DNA of 32,534 bases from Bilamarchaeum sp040758595 (lineage in GTDB: Archaea; Micrarchaeota; Micrarchaeia; Anstonellales; Bilamarchaeaceae). The position numbers and the translations under genes were made by a program. The notes below the pieces were generated by a model that searched no databases, was not told where the DNA came from, and worked only from the letters and a program-made list of their open reading frames with translations. The stretch lies in NCBI GenBank assembly GCA_040758595.1, contig JBFLVJ010000017.1:1-32534 (forward strand). Reading direction: 5' to 3'. Positions 1-6,604 of this stretch are shown here, piece by piece. Each line of letters starts with the position of its first letter. The stretch's first letter is position 1.

Positions 1-2
1 AA

Positions 3-92
3 GAAGCCCCTGTGGAACAGGTATTATCGCAATATCCATGCGGTTCAACAGTCTATCCGCAACTTTGTGAAGAAGGGTTTTGTGATGCCTAA
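3..92 (+). CDS. 3' end of an unidentified gene (partial)
   Basis: An open frame enters from the left edge and stops at the TAA at 90-92. Its 29 visible residues contain three Cys and several acidic residues, a composition resembling the Cys-rich tail of the convergent protein that follows. A second frame is also open from position 1 to the TGA at 115-117, so the choice of frame is uncertain. Nothing identifies a function. Confidence 0.3.
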   Translation, partial: EAPVEQVLSQYPCGSTVYPQLCEEGFCDA

Positions 93-125
93 AATGTTCG
101 CCTATTTATGTCCCTGACTATTAGG

Positions 126-686
126 CTAGTTTTTCCAGTTCTTATAAACGCCTATTGATAACAATCCAATCCCCAACACAATAAAGGAGCTGGAGCACGG
201 AGTTTGAACTGATGTAGATTTGGGTATGCATAAGCAGTTATCATAATCTTCCATATCCCCTTCATCACATACCAAAGGGCAGGTTAGTACACAAGCATCT
301 TTGTCAAGAACTTGGTTATTTATTGGTTTGAGAGCACATTCTTCTCCTACATTTGCACTGAAGGTTGCTGTAGAAGGATTACCACCATTGGCATCAGTTG
401 CAGTAACAGAACACGAATACGTTCCTTCGGATCCTCTTAGGACATACTCTGCTTCAAATGGTGATTCACTGATTGATACCGAGCCGCTTGGTGATACTGT
501 AACGCCATCGGGGGAGCAAGTAGGCGGTTGAAGTAGAATTGCTCCTTCCCCTTCAATAGTACCTGACACCATAACTGTGGCTCCAGAACCGCCCTCTCTT
601 AAGACAACCTCATTTGGTTCGACAGTAATTGCATGAACTAGACCGATTGAAAGAAACGCAAGAATCAAAACAGAGATTGGTTTCAT
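126..686 (-). CDS. Small secreted, membrane-anchored Cys-rich protein
   Basis: This 186-residue protein has an N-terminal signal peptide (residues 1-19: Lys at 2, then a hydrophobic run ending in VHA). A beta-rich Ig-like ectodomain follows at about 20-110. A Cys-rich segment (about 115-155, at least seven Cys) and a C-terminal hydrophobic helix (about 165-180) with a short basic tail complete it. It is probably displayed on the outside of the cell. The gene is AT-richer than the genes right of 3.6 kb and belongs to the block interpreted here as an integrated element. A TATA-like stretch at 705-713 lies about 23-27 nt before the start, suggesting a leaderless transcript. I do not recognise the family; an element-encoded surface protein is inference. 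Confidence 0.6.
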   Translation of the reverse strand: MKPISVLILAFLSIGLVHAITVEPNEVVLREGGSGATVMVSGTIEGEGAILLQPPTCSPDGVTVSPSGSVSISESPFEAEYVLRGSEGTYSCSVTATDANGGNPSTATFSANVGEECALKPINNQVLDKDACVLTCPLVCDEGDMEDYDNCLCIPKSTSVQTPCSSSFIVLGIGLLSIGVYKNWKN

Positions 687-750
687 GAAACTGTCTCTAC
701 TCTAAGAATTAAAAGATTGATTCTTATCTCCAATCCCCATATTTGCTGGT

Positions 751-1062
751 ATGAATGATCTCAAAACCATGATTGAGAATGACCTCTTCTGGAAAGTAGA
801 CGGAGAGGCTATTTCCTATGAAGGCAGGTTGGACTTATTTGTAGCCAAACAAGGGAAAAATCTGAGGACACCAAAGAAGAGCTTTCCACCAGCACATATC
901 CTGAAGAATAAAGACCTGCTGAAAGAATACCCAGAGAGCTGTCAACACCGTGGATTTAACAAATTCTATGGTGTTAGAGCAGAGATGTTCTCGCTCGGCC
1001 ATAGCCTGACCTATTTCTGCCCGAAATGCAGGAAAGACATCAAGGAGCTAGAGGACAACTGA
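751..1062 (+). CDS. Hypothetical protein with a Cys/His zinc-binding end
   Basis: This 103-residue protein is mostly charged and probably cytoplasmic. The C-terminal third has Cys, a nearby His, then CPKC close to the end (about residues 71-96), which fits one structural zinc site. It is the first of three short plus-strand genes (751-1968) that look co-transcribed: the next starts 29 nt downstream and the third overlaps the second by 4 nt. Codon and base use are AT-rich like the other genes left of tRNA-Ser. No family is recognised; small zinc proteins are common in archaeal mobile elements, but any regulatory role is inference. Confidence 0.55.
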   Translation: MNDLKTMIENDLFWKVDGEAISYEGRLDLFVAKQGKNLRTPKKSFPPAHILKNKDLLKEYPESCQHRGFNKFYGVRAEMFSLGHSLTYFCPKCRKDIKELEDN

Positions 1063-1090
1063 TAAAAAGATTACCTTTGAGTCATCAGGT

Positions 1091-1522
1091 ATGACCAAGG
1101 ACAATGATGATAAATGGCACGGTATCCAGCCCGAATGCAAACAGGGACATCCGTATCGCTGCAATAAACGTGAGTATCTTGAAAAGCTCGTAGCCGAAGA
1201 ACCCATTACATGTAAGCATAAAGACTGTCATGCTGAAGTCAAGTTTTATGCATACCAGTATTATCCTGGAATAAAGCGTAAAGTTACATGCACATTAGAA
1301 TGGATTGAACCAATAAAGGTAAAGGAGAAAAACAAATTTTCCCCCTATTTGTTAAAACTCTATAGAAAGGAACTAAATGATCACGTCTATTGGCTTCAAT
1401 ATTGGGTTTGGACTAAACTGAAGAGAACGGGGAAAATGCACTGGGCATATGGTCAAAATGCTCCACTCCTTGATAAATGGGAAATGAATCAGTGCTTTAA
1501 GCTCATTGAAAGAAGAAAATGA
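1091..1522 (+). CDS. Hypothetical Cys/His-containing protein
   Basis: This 143-residue protein has a probable zinc-binding N-terminal half: Cys16, His20 and Cys24, then a Cys-His-Cys-His cluster at about 41-48. The second half is rich in aromatic and basic residues (several Trp and Tyr), without membrane segments. An AGGT sits directly before the ATG. The stop codon overlaps the next start as ATGA, so translation of the two is probably coupled. AT-rich composition ties it to the element-like block. I do not recognise the family. Confidence 0.55.
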   Translation: MTKDNDDKWHGIQPECKQGHPYRCNKREYLEKLVAEEPITCKHKDCHAEVKFYAYQYYPGIKRKVTCTLEWIEPIKVKEKNKFSPYLLKLYRKELNDHVYWLQYWVWTKLKRTGKMHWAYGQNAPLLDKWEMNQCFKLIERRK

Positions 1523-1968
1523 ACCCTAGTACGTCATCCTGCCAAAGAGATAATAATCTAATGTACCTATCTCCAAATATGGATTCATTGCGGTTCTATT
1601 TCGAGGGTGGAGAGTTCTTGGAGAGTAAGAAACATCCAGAAGTCAAATCCTTCATGCAACTTGTCAAGAAGGTGATGGCACATCCTAACTTTGAGTATGT
1701 CATGGCCAAGCTCTACTCAATAAAGATTAAGCCTATCGGCTATCCAGGGTATCTCCTTAGATGTGCCATGTGCCCCAACTATGATCCATCTTCTATCTCT
1801 GATGAGAGAGTCAGAGACTTTGTAAAAGATAACATGGACTGGTTCAAAACAATACGAGAAACCGAATGCCTTCCTAAACCTGATGAGAATACAAAACTAA
1901 TAGGAAGCTGGTTCAGTTTCCGGCAGATGGATTGGTCTCGTCATTTCACTGAGTTAAACTCCCTGTAG
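1519..1968 (+). CDS. Hypothetical protein of the integrated element
   Basis: This 149-residue soluble protein starts at the ATG overlapping the preceding stop codon (1519-1522). A second in-frame ATG at 1561 would give a 135-residue product, and the first 14 residues are unusually polar, so either start is possible. A Cys-x-x-Cys pair lies near residue 83. The 3' end overlaps the convergent small zinc protein by 15 bp (1954-1968), a compact arrangement typical of plasmid or virus-derived DNA. No family is recognised. Confidence 0.5.
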   Translation: MNPSTSSCQRDNNLMYLSPNMDSLRFYFEGGEFLESKKHPEVKSFMQLVKKVMAHPNFEYVMAKLYSIKIKPIGYPGYLLRCAMCPNYDPSSISDERVRDFVKDNMDWFKTIRETECLPKPDENTKLIGSWFSFRQMDWSRHFTELNSL

Positions 1969-2145
1969 TTCTGCTTCATTGCATATTTGCCCGACACATT
2001 CCCTGCTACAGAAGTGGGCATGCTCTTCCCCAAGCACGACACAGAGGTATTTTGGTGCTAGAGGTTTCTTGCAAGTGAAGCACACAAGAGCCTCTTCATC
2101 TTCCGGATAATAGTCCTCCCCACACGAAGTACATGCTAGATCCAT
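1954..2145 (-). CDS. Small double zinc-ribbon protein next to the integrase
   Basis: This 63-residue protein has four paired Cys motifs: CTSC at 5-8, CFTC at about 22-25, a single Cys near 35, and a C-terminal Cys/His group around 45-55. That is enough for two zinc sites. Its start lies 1 nt after the integrase stop codon and is preceded by a strong GGAGG inside the last integrase codons, so the two are translated from one message. Small DNA-binding proteins beside integrases often act as excision directionality factors. Assigning that role here is inference from position only. Confidence 0.6.
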   Translation of the reverse strand: MDLACTSCGEDYYPEDEEALVCFTCKKPLAPKYLCVVLGEEHAHFCSRECVGQICNEAELQGV

Positions 2146-2146
2146 A

Positions 2147-3472
2147 TTAACCCTCCTTCTTGGATTTTAATCTTTCCTCTGTTTTAGAAGTGTCTATTGG
2201 ATTCACTTCAACACCCAGATCGTCTAGCTCTTTCTTGAGCTCTGGATTCTTCTTAAGCATCATATTCTGGAGAGCTTGAATGTTCACGACGACCTTCTGG
2301 TAAACATCTTGTTTCTTCCTCAGGCGTTCAATCTCCTGCTCTAGCTGTGCTACCCGGACGATCTCCTTGTCGCTGTCCTTTGGTGTGGTGCACTTCCCGC
2401 AGTTTTCATTAGCTAGAGGGTTCTCGTACTGGCACTTTCTGCATGTCCAGTGCGTTATCACTTTGGTGTCTTCAAGCTTGGCCTTGCCGTGTGTAGCAAG
2501 CACTGCCCTCTTGATCTGCTCATCGTTCAGGTGCAAATATGTGTGGGGCATGTCGCTGCCGATCTCCCACCCGAAATATTTGCAGAGGATGGGCTCTGTC
2601 ATCCCGAGCTGTGCTCCAAGCTCTGATGCCCTGCTGTGCCTGAAGTTATGAGGGTTTATCGGCTTATTGAAGAACGGGAGGCCTTGCTCTTTCCTGTGCT
2701 GGTTAAGGCGCTCCACGACATTCCTGATTCTCTTAGCTATGGCTGCTTGCTTTAGTGGTCTTCCGGTGTCCGGACTCAGCCATAAAGGAGCATCCTCTTT
2801 CTTTACTCTGTGCTGCTCCATCCAATCCAGCACATATTTGGTGGCTTCAACGACAACGATCTTCCTCTCTCCAGTCTTCCCTGCAGGAACAAGAACATCT
2901 AGGCCTTCAGAGATGTGCCTTATGTCGGATCTCTTGTGCTGTTCAAACTCCCCTATGCGCTCTCCGCTGTCAAAGAGCAATGAGATGATGGCTTTGTCTA
3001 GAGTATCCCCATATTTGAGCATCTCCCGCATCTCCTCGCGCGTGATGACCTCTTTCGGTAGCCTCTTGTCCTTAGCCGACTTTCGGATTGTGAGGAGCTC
3101 CTTTAGCTCACGGGGAGCATACTGCAAACTAGCCTCATTGTGGTGCTTGAAGTGATATATGCTGCCAAGCGTCCTCAGAGCGTCCATCTTGGTCAATAGG
3201 GAATAGGGCTTATTGCCCTTGCCGCTAGGGGCTTTATGGTCTTTTATCGCATTAGCGGCCTTTTCCAGGCTCTTGAAGTTCTTTAGCATGGCCTCCAGGC
3301 TCATCCCGGCCATGGAGGAGGCAATAACTAGGTCTGTCCGGTACTTCTCCAGCCTCTTTAGCCCTACTGGCTGGGGCTTGTGCATACAGTGATAGGCGAA
3401 CTTCTTGAGCAAATCACAGTCCTTAGACGTGAATGCCTCTGAGGCTTCAAGCCGTTTCTCCCACTCATCCAT
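2147..3472 (-). CDS. Tyrosine recombinase (integrase) with C-terminal zinc finger and coiled coil
   Basis: This 441-residue site-specific recombinase has a helical core-binding region (1-135) and a catalytic domain (about 140-325). Visible catalytic residues are Arg172 (GERIGE), Lys199 on the beta hairpin, His275-x-x-Arg278, Trp302 in place of the usual second His, and nucleophile Tyr312. An unusual tail follows: a four-Cys zinc finger of the RanBP2-like spacing (C344, C347, C358, C361) and a charged coiled coil (about 368-400). The gene sits 49 bp from the 3' end of tRNA-Ser(GCT), the usual attachment target of such enzymes. A TATA-like box at 3496-3503 is about 27 nt before the ATG, so the transcript may be leaderless. 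The gene is intact, so the element could still be mobile. Confidence 0.9.
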   Translation of the reverse strand: MDEWEKRLEASEAFTSKDCDLLKKFAYHCMHKPQPVGLKRLEKYRTDLVIASSMAGMSLEAMLKNFKSLEKAANAIKDHKAPSGKGNKPYSLLTKMDALRTLGSIYHFKHHNEASLQYAPRELKELLTIRKSAKDKRLPKEVITREEMREMLKYGDTLDKAIISLLFDSGERIGEFEQHKRSDIRHISEGLDVLVPAGKTGERKIVVVEATKYVLDWMEQHRVKKEDAPLWLSPDTGRPLKQAAIAKRIRNVVERLNQHRKEQGLPFFNKPINPHNFRHSRASELGAQLGMTEPILCKYFGWEIGSDMPHTYLHLNDEQIKRAVLATHGKAKLEDTKVITHWTCRKCQYENPLANENCGKCTTPKDSDKEIVRVAQLEQEIERLRKKQDVYQKVVVNIQALQNMMLKKNPELKKELDDLGVEVNPIDTSKTEERLKSKKEG

Positions 3473-3520
3473 AGATATGGATTAGGGAGAATGGGCTTTT
3501 AAGTTTAACTTGGAGTAAAA

Positions 3521-3560
3521 CGCTAGGGGGGAGATTTGAACTCCCGAACGCTTGCGCGCA
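3521..3560. other. Probable attachment site at the tRNA-Ser 3' end
   Basis: The 3' half of tRNA-Ser borders the integrase and the AT-rich gene block, the arrangement left when an archaeal element integrates into a tRNA gene and restores it. The exact core cannot be set, because the second copy expected at the far end of the element is not in this window. The 3560 boundary is only an estimate. Confidence 0.4.
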
Positions 3561-3604
3561 ACAGGTTAGCAACCTGTCGCCCTACCAGTCTAGGCGACCC
3601 CAGC
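3521..3604 (-). tRNA. tRNA-Ser (anticodon GCT)
   Basis: Read on the minus strand this is an 84-nt type II tRNA. The acceptor stem is GCTGGGG paired with CCCTAGC (one G-U), with discriminator G. The D stem is GCCT/GGGC. The anticodon stem is ACAGG/CCTGT around loop TTGCTAA, so the anticodon is GCT (3568-3570). There is a long variable arm (about 15 nt) and T arm GGGAG-TTCAAAT-CTCCC. CCA is not encoded and no intron is present. Its 3' end faces the integrase gene, so it is the likely attB site of the element to the left. Confidence 0.95.
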
Positions 3605-3611
3605 TTGAGTA

Positions 3612-3653
3612 GCGTTTCGTGTTTCCGGTTTCGGGTTTTGGATTTTGCCGAAA
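3612..3653. repeat. Heptad repeat locus 1
   Basis: Six consecutive 7-bp units can be read from 3612: GCGTTTC, GTGTTTC, CGGTTTC, GGGTTTT, GGATTTT, GCCGAAA. The first five share a G-rich start and a TTTC/TTTT end; the last unit flips to the complementary sense. It lies between the 3' end of the aIF2-gamma gene and the 5' end of tRNA-Ser. It belongs to the same degenerate family as the loci at 12738, 26873 and 31089. The function is unknown. Confidence 0.6.
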
Positions 3654-3712
3654 CCAAAGACTCGGAGCACTAAACCGATTAGTCGTAGATGAGAAATGAA
3701 TATATCTGTATG

Positions 3713-4900
3713 CTAGACTACCTCGCCCCACGCCGAGAGCCTCCACCTCTGACCCATCCTGCGGGATAGTGCGACGTGCATCTTCGGGTAGACCACAATC
3801 GGCTTCTTCAGCTTGATCGTCGCGATCCCCTTGGCGAGTTTCGCGACCACCCCGACCGATGTGGACGTGTGGACGTTCACGACGACCGGCTCGGCTTCGC
3901 GCAGCGGCATGTTCTGGACATCGGTGCGCTCGAGTATCCTGTATTTGACGCTGAGCGTGTCCACCGGGTCCGGGACCTGACCCTTGTGTCCGACCACGGA
4001 TCCTACCAGAGCATCTGATTTGGTCAATGACGGATCGAGGGTAGTGCCGATCGCGATTAACCCTCCCGGGCGTGCGGATTCCAGATGCTCTGCCTCTTCC
4101 ATCATGGCCTGCACCTTGCATACCACCGGGGTCGGGGCAGCTCCCTCCTTGCGGACGATGCCTGGCTTGAGCTCCACCTCGTCGCCGACCTTCAACACAC
4201 CCTGGGATATGGAACCTCCGATGATCCCGCCCTTGAGCTTCTCCACCGGGGTGCCGGGCTTGTTGACGTCGAATGAACGGGATATGTAGACCCTCAGATC
4301 CGCTTTCTCATCCGCCTCCGGCGGCTTCATGACTTCGTTGACGGCCTTCAGGAGCGCGCTGATGTTCAGGCCGGCATTCGCGGATACCGGGATGATGGGG
4401 GCATTCTCCGCAGCAGAGCCTTTCAGGAACTGCTTTATCTGCCTGTGGTTCTCGATAGCCTTCTCTTTGGTGACGAGATCTATCTTGGTCTGCACCACGA
4501 TGATGTTCTTTAGCCCTGTGGAATTGAGGACCAGCAAGTGCTCGGCCGTCTGGGGCTGCGGGCAGGGCTCATTGGCCGCTATAAGGAACAGGACGCCGTC
4601 CAGCATGCTGGCCGCCGAGATCACGGTCGTCATCAGGGTCTCATGGCCCGGGGCATCCACTATGGATATCTTCCGGAGCAGTTTCGCCTTGCCGCCGCAG
4701 GAACACTTCTCCTCAGGTGAGAACGCGGAGCACTTGGGGCATTCGTATATGTATGCGTCTGCATAGCCGAGCCGTATCGAGATGCCCCTCTTGGCCTCCT
4801 CGCTGTGGGTGTCTGTCCATTTGCCGGTCAGTGCCTTGGTGAGAGTGGTCTTGCCATGGTCGACATGCCCGAGCATGCCGATGTTCATCTCGGCCTGCAT
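3713..4900 (-). CDS. eif2g: Translation initiation factor aIF2, gamma subunit (GTPase)
   Basis: This is the GTP-binding core of the aIF2 heterotrimer that brings initiator Met-tRNA to the small ribosomal subunit. The 395 residues cover the whole family length. G1 is GHVDHGKT (11-18); the switch 1 region holds the signature SEEAKRGISIRLGYAD (33-48). The zinc knuckle is CPKC (54-57) plus CSC (66-68). G3 is DAPGH (82-86) and the SAN motif is near 174. The G4 motif reads TKID (138-141), where this family normally has NKID or NKVD. Two C-terminal beta barrels follow. The ATG overlaps the stop of the S6e gene by 1 nt, so the two form one operon. The signature, zinc knuckle and S6e neighbour rule out SelB or EF-1A. 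Confidence 0.96.
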   Translation of the reverse strand: MQAEMNIGMLGHVDHGKTTLTKALTGKWTDTHSEEAKRGISIRLGYADAYIYECPKCSAFSPEEKCSCGGKAKLLRKISIVDAPGHETLMTTVISAASMLDGVLFLIAANEPCPQPQTAEHLLVLNSTGLKNIIVVQTKIDLVTKEKAIENHRQIKQFLKGSAAENAPIIPVSANAGLNISALLKAVNEVMKPPEADEKADLRVYISRSFDVNKPGTPVEKLKGGIIGGSISQGVLKVGDEVELKPGIVRKEGAAPTPVVCKVQAMMEEAEHLESARPGGLIAIGTTLDPSLTKSDALVGSVVGHKGQVPDPVDTLSVKYRILERTDVQNMPLREAEPVVVNVHTSTSVGVVAKLAKGIATIKLKKPIVVYPKMHVALSRRMGQRWRLSAWGEVV

Positions 4901-5289
4901 TATTTGCTCTCCTTTTTCTCGGCCTTGGGGAACAGCTGCTCTAGGGCCGTCGGGCCTGCGCTCTTGACCTTCATGTTCACCTGGACTATCTCGGATGAAT
5001 AGGTGTTGCCGCGCACATGGCGCCTCCTGCGTTCACCGCTCTTCTTGGCGTTGAAGCCGATGCCGTCGCTGGTGAGTATGGCCTTCTTGGCCGAGCCGTG
5101 CACCTCTTCCCTCATGGGGAAACCGCTCTCGTCGCTTCCGCCTGTCAACACAAGCGTGTATCCGGCTGCACCGACGAGGTTGCCCTCTATCTCGTCCCCC
5201 ACCCTCTTTCCGACGATGGCGGACTCCTTGTCCTTAGGCAGTTCAGCCTGGTAGCTCTTTCCGCTAGATTCTGATATGACTATCCGCAT
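4900..5289 (-). CDS. rps6e: Small-subunit ribosomal protein S6e
   Basis: This 129-residue archaeal and eukaryotic type protein of the 30S subunit is of normal archaeal length. It opens with a beta-rich domain starting MRIVIS and contains the conserved GSDESGFPMR segment (about 51-60). A basic GERRRRHVRGNTYS segment (about 86-99) and a Lys/Glu-rich tail follow. It is the first gene of the S6e-aIF2-gamma operon, a known archaeal pairing. Upstream on the minus strand are a TATA-like TTTAAA at 5335-5344 and a GGTGG ribosome-binding site at about 5296-5300. The stop overlaps the aIF2-gamma ATG by one base, so translation is probably coupled. Confidence 0.95.
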   Translation of the reverse strand: MRIVISESSGKSYQAELPKDKESAIVGKRVGDEIEGNLVGAAGYTLVLTGGSDESGFPMREEVHGSAKKAILTSDGIGFNAKKSGERRRRHVRGNTYSSEIVQVNMKVKSAGPTALEQLFPKAEKKESK

Positions 5290-5345
5290 TTTTCCACCTT
5301 ACAAGTAGGTTTCTAGAGAGAATAAGTAGGGGTTGGTTTAAAAAA

Positions 5346-5366
5346 GATGAGGAAAAAGAAAAAGGG
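5346..5366 (-). terminator. Poly-T type terminator after the small repeat protein
   Basis: Read on the minus strand, the bases just after the stop at 5369 are two T5 runs separated by a C. This is the T-rich signal typical of intrinsic archaeal termination. No stem-loop is present. It also separates this gene from the S6e promoter. Confidence 0.45.
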
Positions 5367-5368
5367 AT

Positions 5369-5593
5369 TCAGGCGTTCTTGAGCTTGGCCTTGTACACGA
5401 ATCCGTCTTTGCCCAGGTAGTACATGTAGCCGGATTCCTTCGAGACCTTCTCGCTCCCGACCTTCTTCTTCTTGCCCCTCTTGTTGTGCTTCATGGGGGC
5501 AGCCCAGACATAGCCATCCTTGCCGATGTAGTATAGGTAGCCCTCTTCCCTAGCGATCTTTTCACTGCCGATTTTTTGTCCCATATATGTCAC
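5369..5593 (-). CDS. Small basic protein with two tandem GSEK-GYxYYxGKDGxV repeats
   Basis: This 74-residue protein is built from two copies of a unit of about 30 residues. Copy one runs from about residue 6 (KIGSEKIAREEGYLYYIGKDGYVW). Copy two runs from about residue 44 (KVGSEKVSKESGYMYYLGKDGFVY). A Lys/Arg-rich linker (about 37-44) joins them. The alternating aromatic and Gly pattern suggests two small beta hairpins, and the high charge suggests nucleic-acid or ribosome association. Similar short proteins are, from memory, widespread in DPANN archaea with no known function. AGGTGA lies just before the ATG and a TATA-like TTTATAAA lies at about 5650-5657. Confidence 0.8.
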   Translation of the reverse strand: MTYMGQKIGSEKIAREEGYLYYIGKDGYVWAAPMKHNKRGKKKKVGSEKVSKESGYMYYLGKDGFVYKAKLKNA

Positions 5594-5733
5594 CTATTGC
5601 GCCTCCCGGGGGAGGATTCTTCGATTCTTGTGTGATAAACCGAGGGATATTTTATAAAGCTATCACCGAGATTACGACGGAGAAGAACGTTTTTAAAGCG
5701 TGTGAGCCAAACGACCGCCCTGATTCCAGGTAG

Positions 5734-5743
5734 CGTTTATAAC
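5734..5743 (+). promoter_or_regulatory. TATA-like box for the winged-helix gene
   Basis: GTTTATAACC is centred about 27 nt before the ATG at 5766, so transcription could begin at the start codon. GGAGGGG at about 5754-5760 would then lie outside the transcript, or serve a longer one. Confidence 0.5.
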
Positions 5744-5765
5744 CATAGGATGCGGAGGGGTTGGC

Positions 5766-6026
5766 ATGATGAAGGTGTTCGTGAGGCCCAAGCCCTGCAG
5801 GATAATGACGCTCCTGCGCGATGGCGAGACATCCTGGCACCTGTCCAAGCTCGCCAAGAACAGCGACACCACATACGTATATGTGACCAAGCTCATCTCC
5901 ACCCTCGCGGGGGAAGGCCTTGTGAGCATCGAGGCCAAAGGCAAGAAGAGAGTGGTGAGGCTCACCGAAAAGGGGATGAAGGTGGCCAAAGCGATAGACG
6001 AATTGGAGAACAGCTTCGAGGACTAG
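5766..6026 (+). CDS. Small winged-helix (MarR/ArsR-like) DNA-binding protein
   Basis: These 86 residues consist almost wholly of one winged helix-turn-helix domain. Helices lie at about 10-20 and 24-32, a recognition helix (TYVYVTKLISTLAGEGLV) at about 36-53, a two-strand wing (SIEAKGKKRVVRLT) at 54-67, and a C-terminal helix for dimer contacts. This is the usual plan of minimal archaeal transcription regulators. The 3' end overlaps the convergent envelope-type gene by 4 bp. The target is unknown; autoregulation would be typical. Confidence 0.8.
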   Translation: MMKVFVRPKPCRIMTLLRDGETSWHLSKLAKNSDTTYVYVTKLISTLAGEGLVSIEAKGKKRVVRLTEKGMKVAKAIDELENSFED

Positions 6027-6457
6027 ACCGCTCGCAGCGAAGTGCTCTTCTTGATGTAGCTCAGCACTTTCTCGTAACCAATATAGTGCGAGAACACCGT
6101 GACCTCGACCGGATAGGTGCCGTCCTGGGTCTGGCTGTTGGACCATATAGTGATGGGCACTTCCAGCGAGGCGCCAGGCTTCATCTCGCCAAGCCTCTTC
6201 TCGGCCGCCTTGTTGATGCATGCCGGGTCGAATCCGACCATGGTGTTCTTGGGCAATAGAGCGTCAACTGATGCCAGCTGCGGGGAGTTCGAGATGTTCT
6301 TTATCTTGACGACCAGGTTCACCGAGCTCTTCGCCTTTGCCGAGAGCCGGAGTGGCATGAACGAGAGCCCCACGCTGAACGGGTTCGATGTCGGCCTGCC
6401 TTCAGGTATCTCTTCAGTCTGCTTTTCAGAGCCAAGGATGGAATCCCAGAATCCCAT
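6023..6457 (-). CDS. Hypothetical beta-sandwich protein
   Basis: The ATG at 6457 (MGFWDSILGS) is preferred, giving 144 residues. In-frame ATG 6469 and GTG 6481 would lengthen it slightly. GTGAT lies just upstream of 6457. After a short polar lead, the protein has alternating strands with patterns such as NLVVKIKNIS, LEVPITIWS and YPVEVTVFS, typical of an Ig-like or CARDB-like beta sandwich. No signal peptide or membrane helix is evident, so it may be cytoplasmic or bind a partner at the membrane. Two Cys are absent from the family-like core and only one (about residue 88) is visible. The role is unknown. Confidence 0.65.
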   Translation of the reverse strand: MGFWDSILGSEKQTEEIPEGRPTSNPFSVGLSFMPLRLSAKAKSSVNLVVKIKNISNSPQLASVDALLPKNTMVGFDPACINKAAEKRLGEMKPGASLEVPITIWSNSQTQDGTYPVEVTVFSHYIGYEKVLSYIKKSTSLRAV

Positions 6458-6604
6458 ATGATCACGCATTGTTGATGTCACTATAGGAATAAAAAGAGTG
6501 GGCCCTCTCCGACAGTGGATGTGCTCCTATGCGCCCGCGGCCCGAGGATACAGAAAAACATATATTATTGACGCTCCATGAGATGAAGGAAAGAGGTGTG
6601 TCAG

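Noticed and set aside
1..117. Alternative 38-residue open frame from the left edge
   Set aside because: Open by length alone; the Cys/acidic frame ending at 92 looks more protein-like, though neither is certain.
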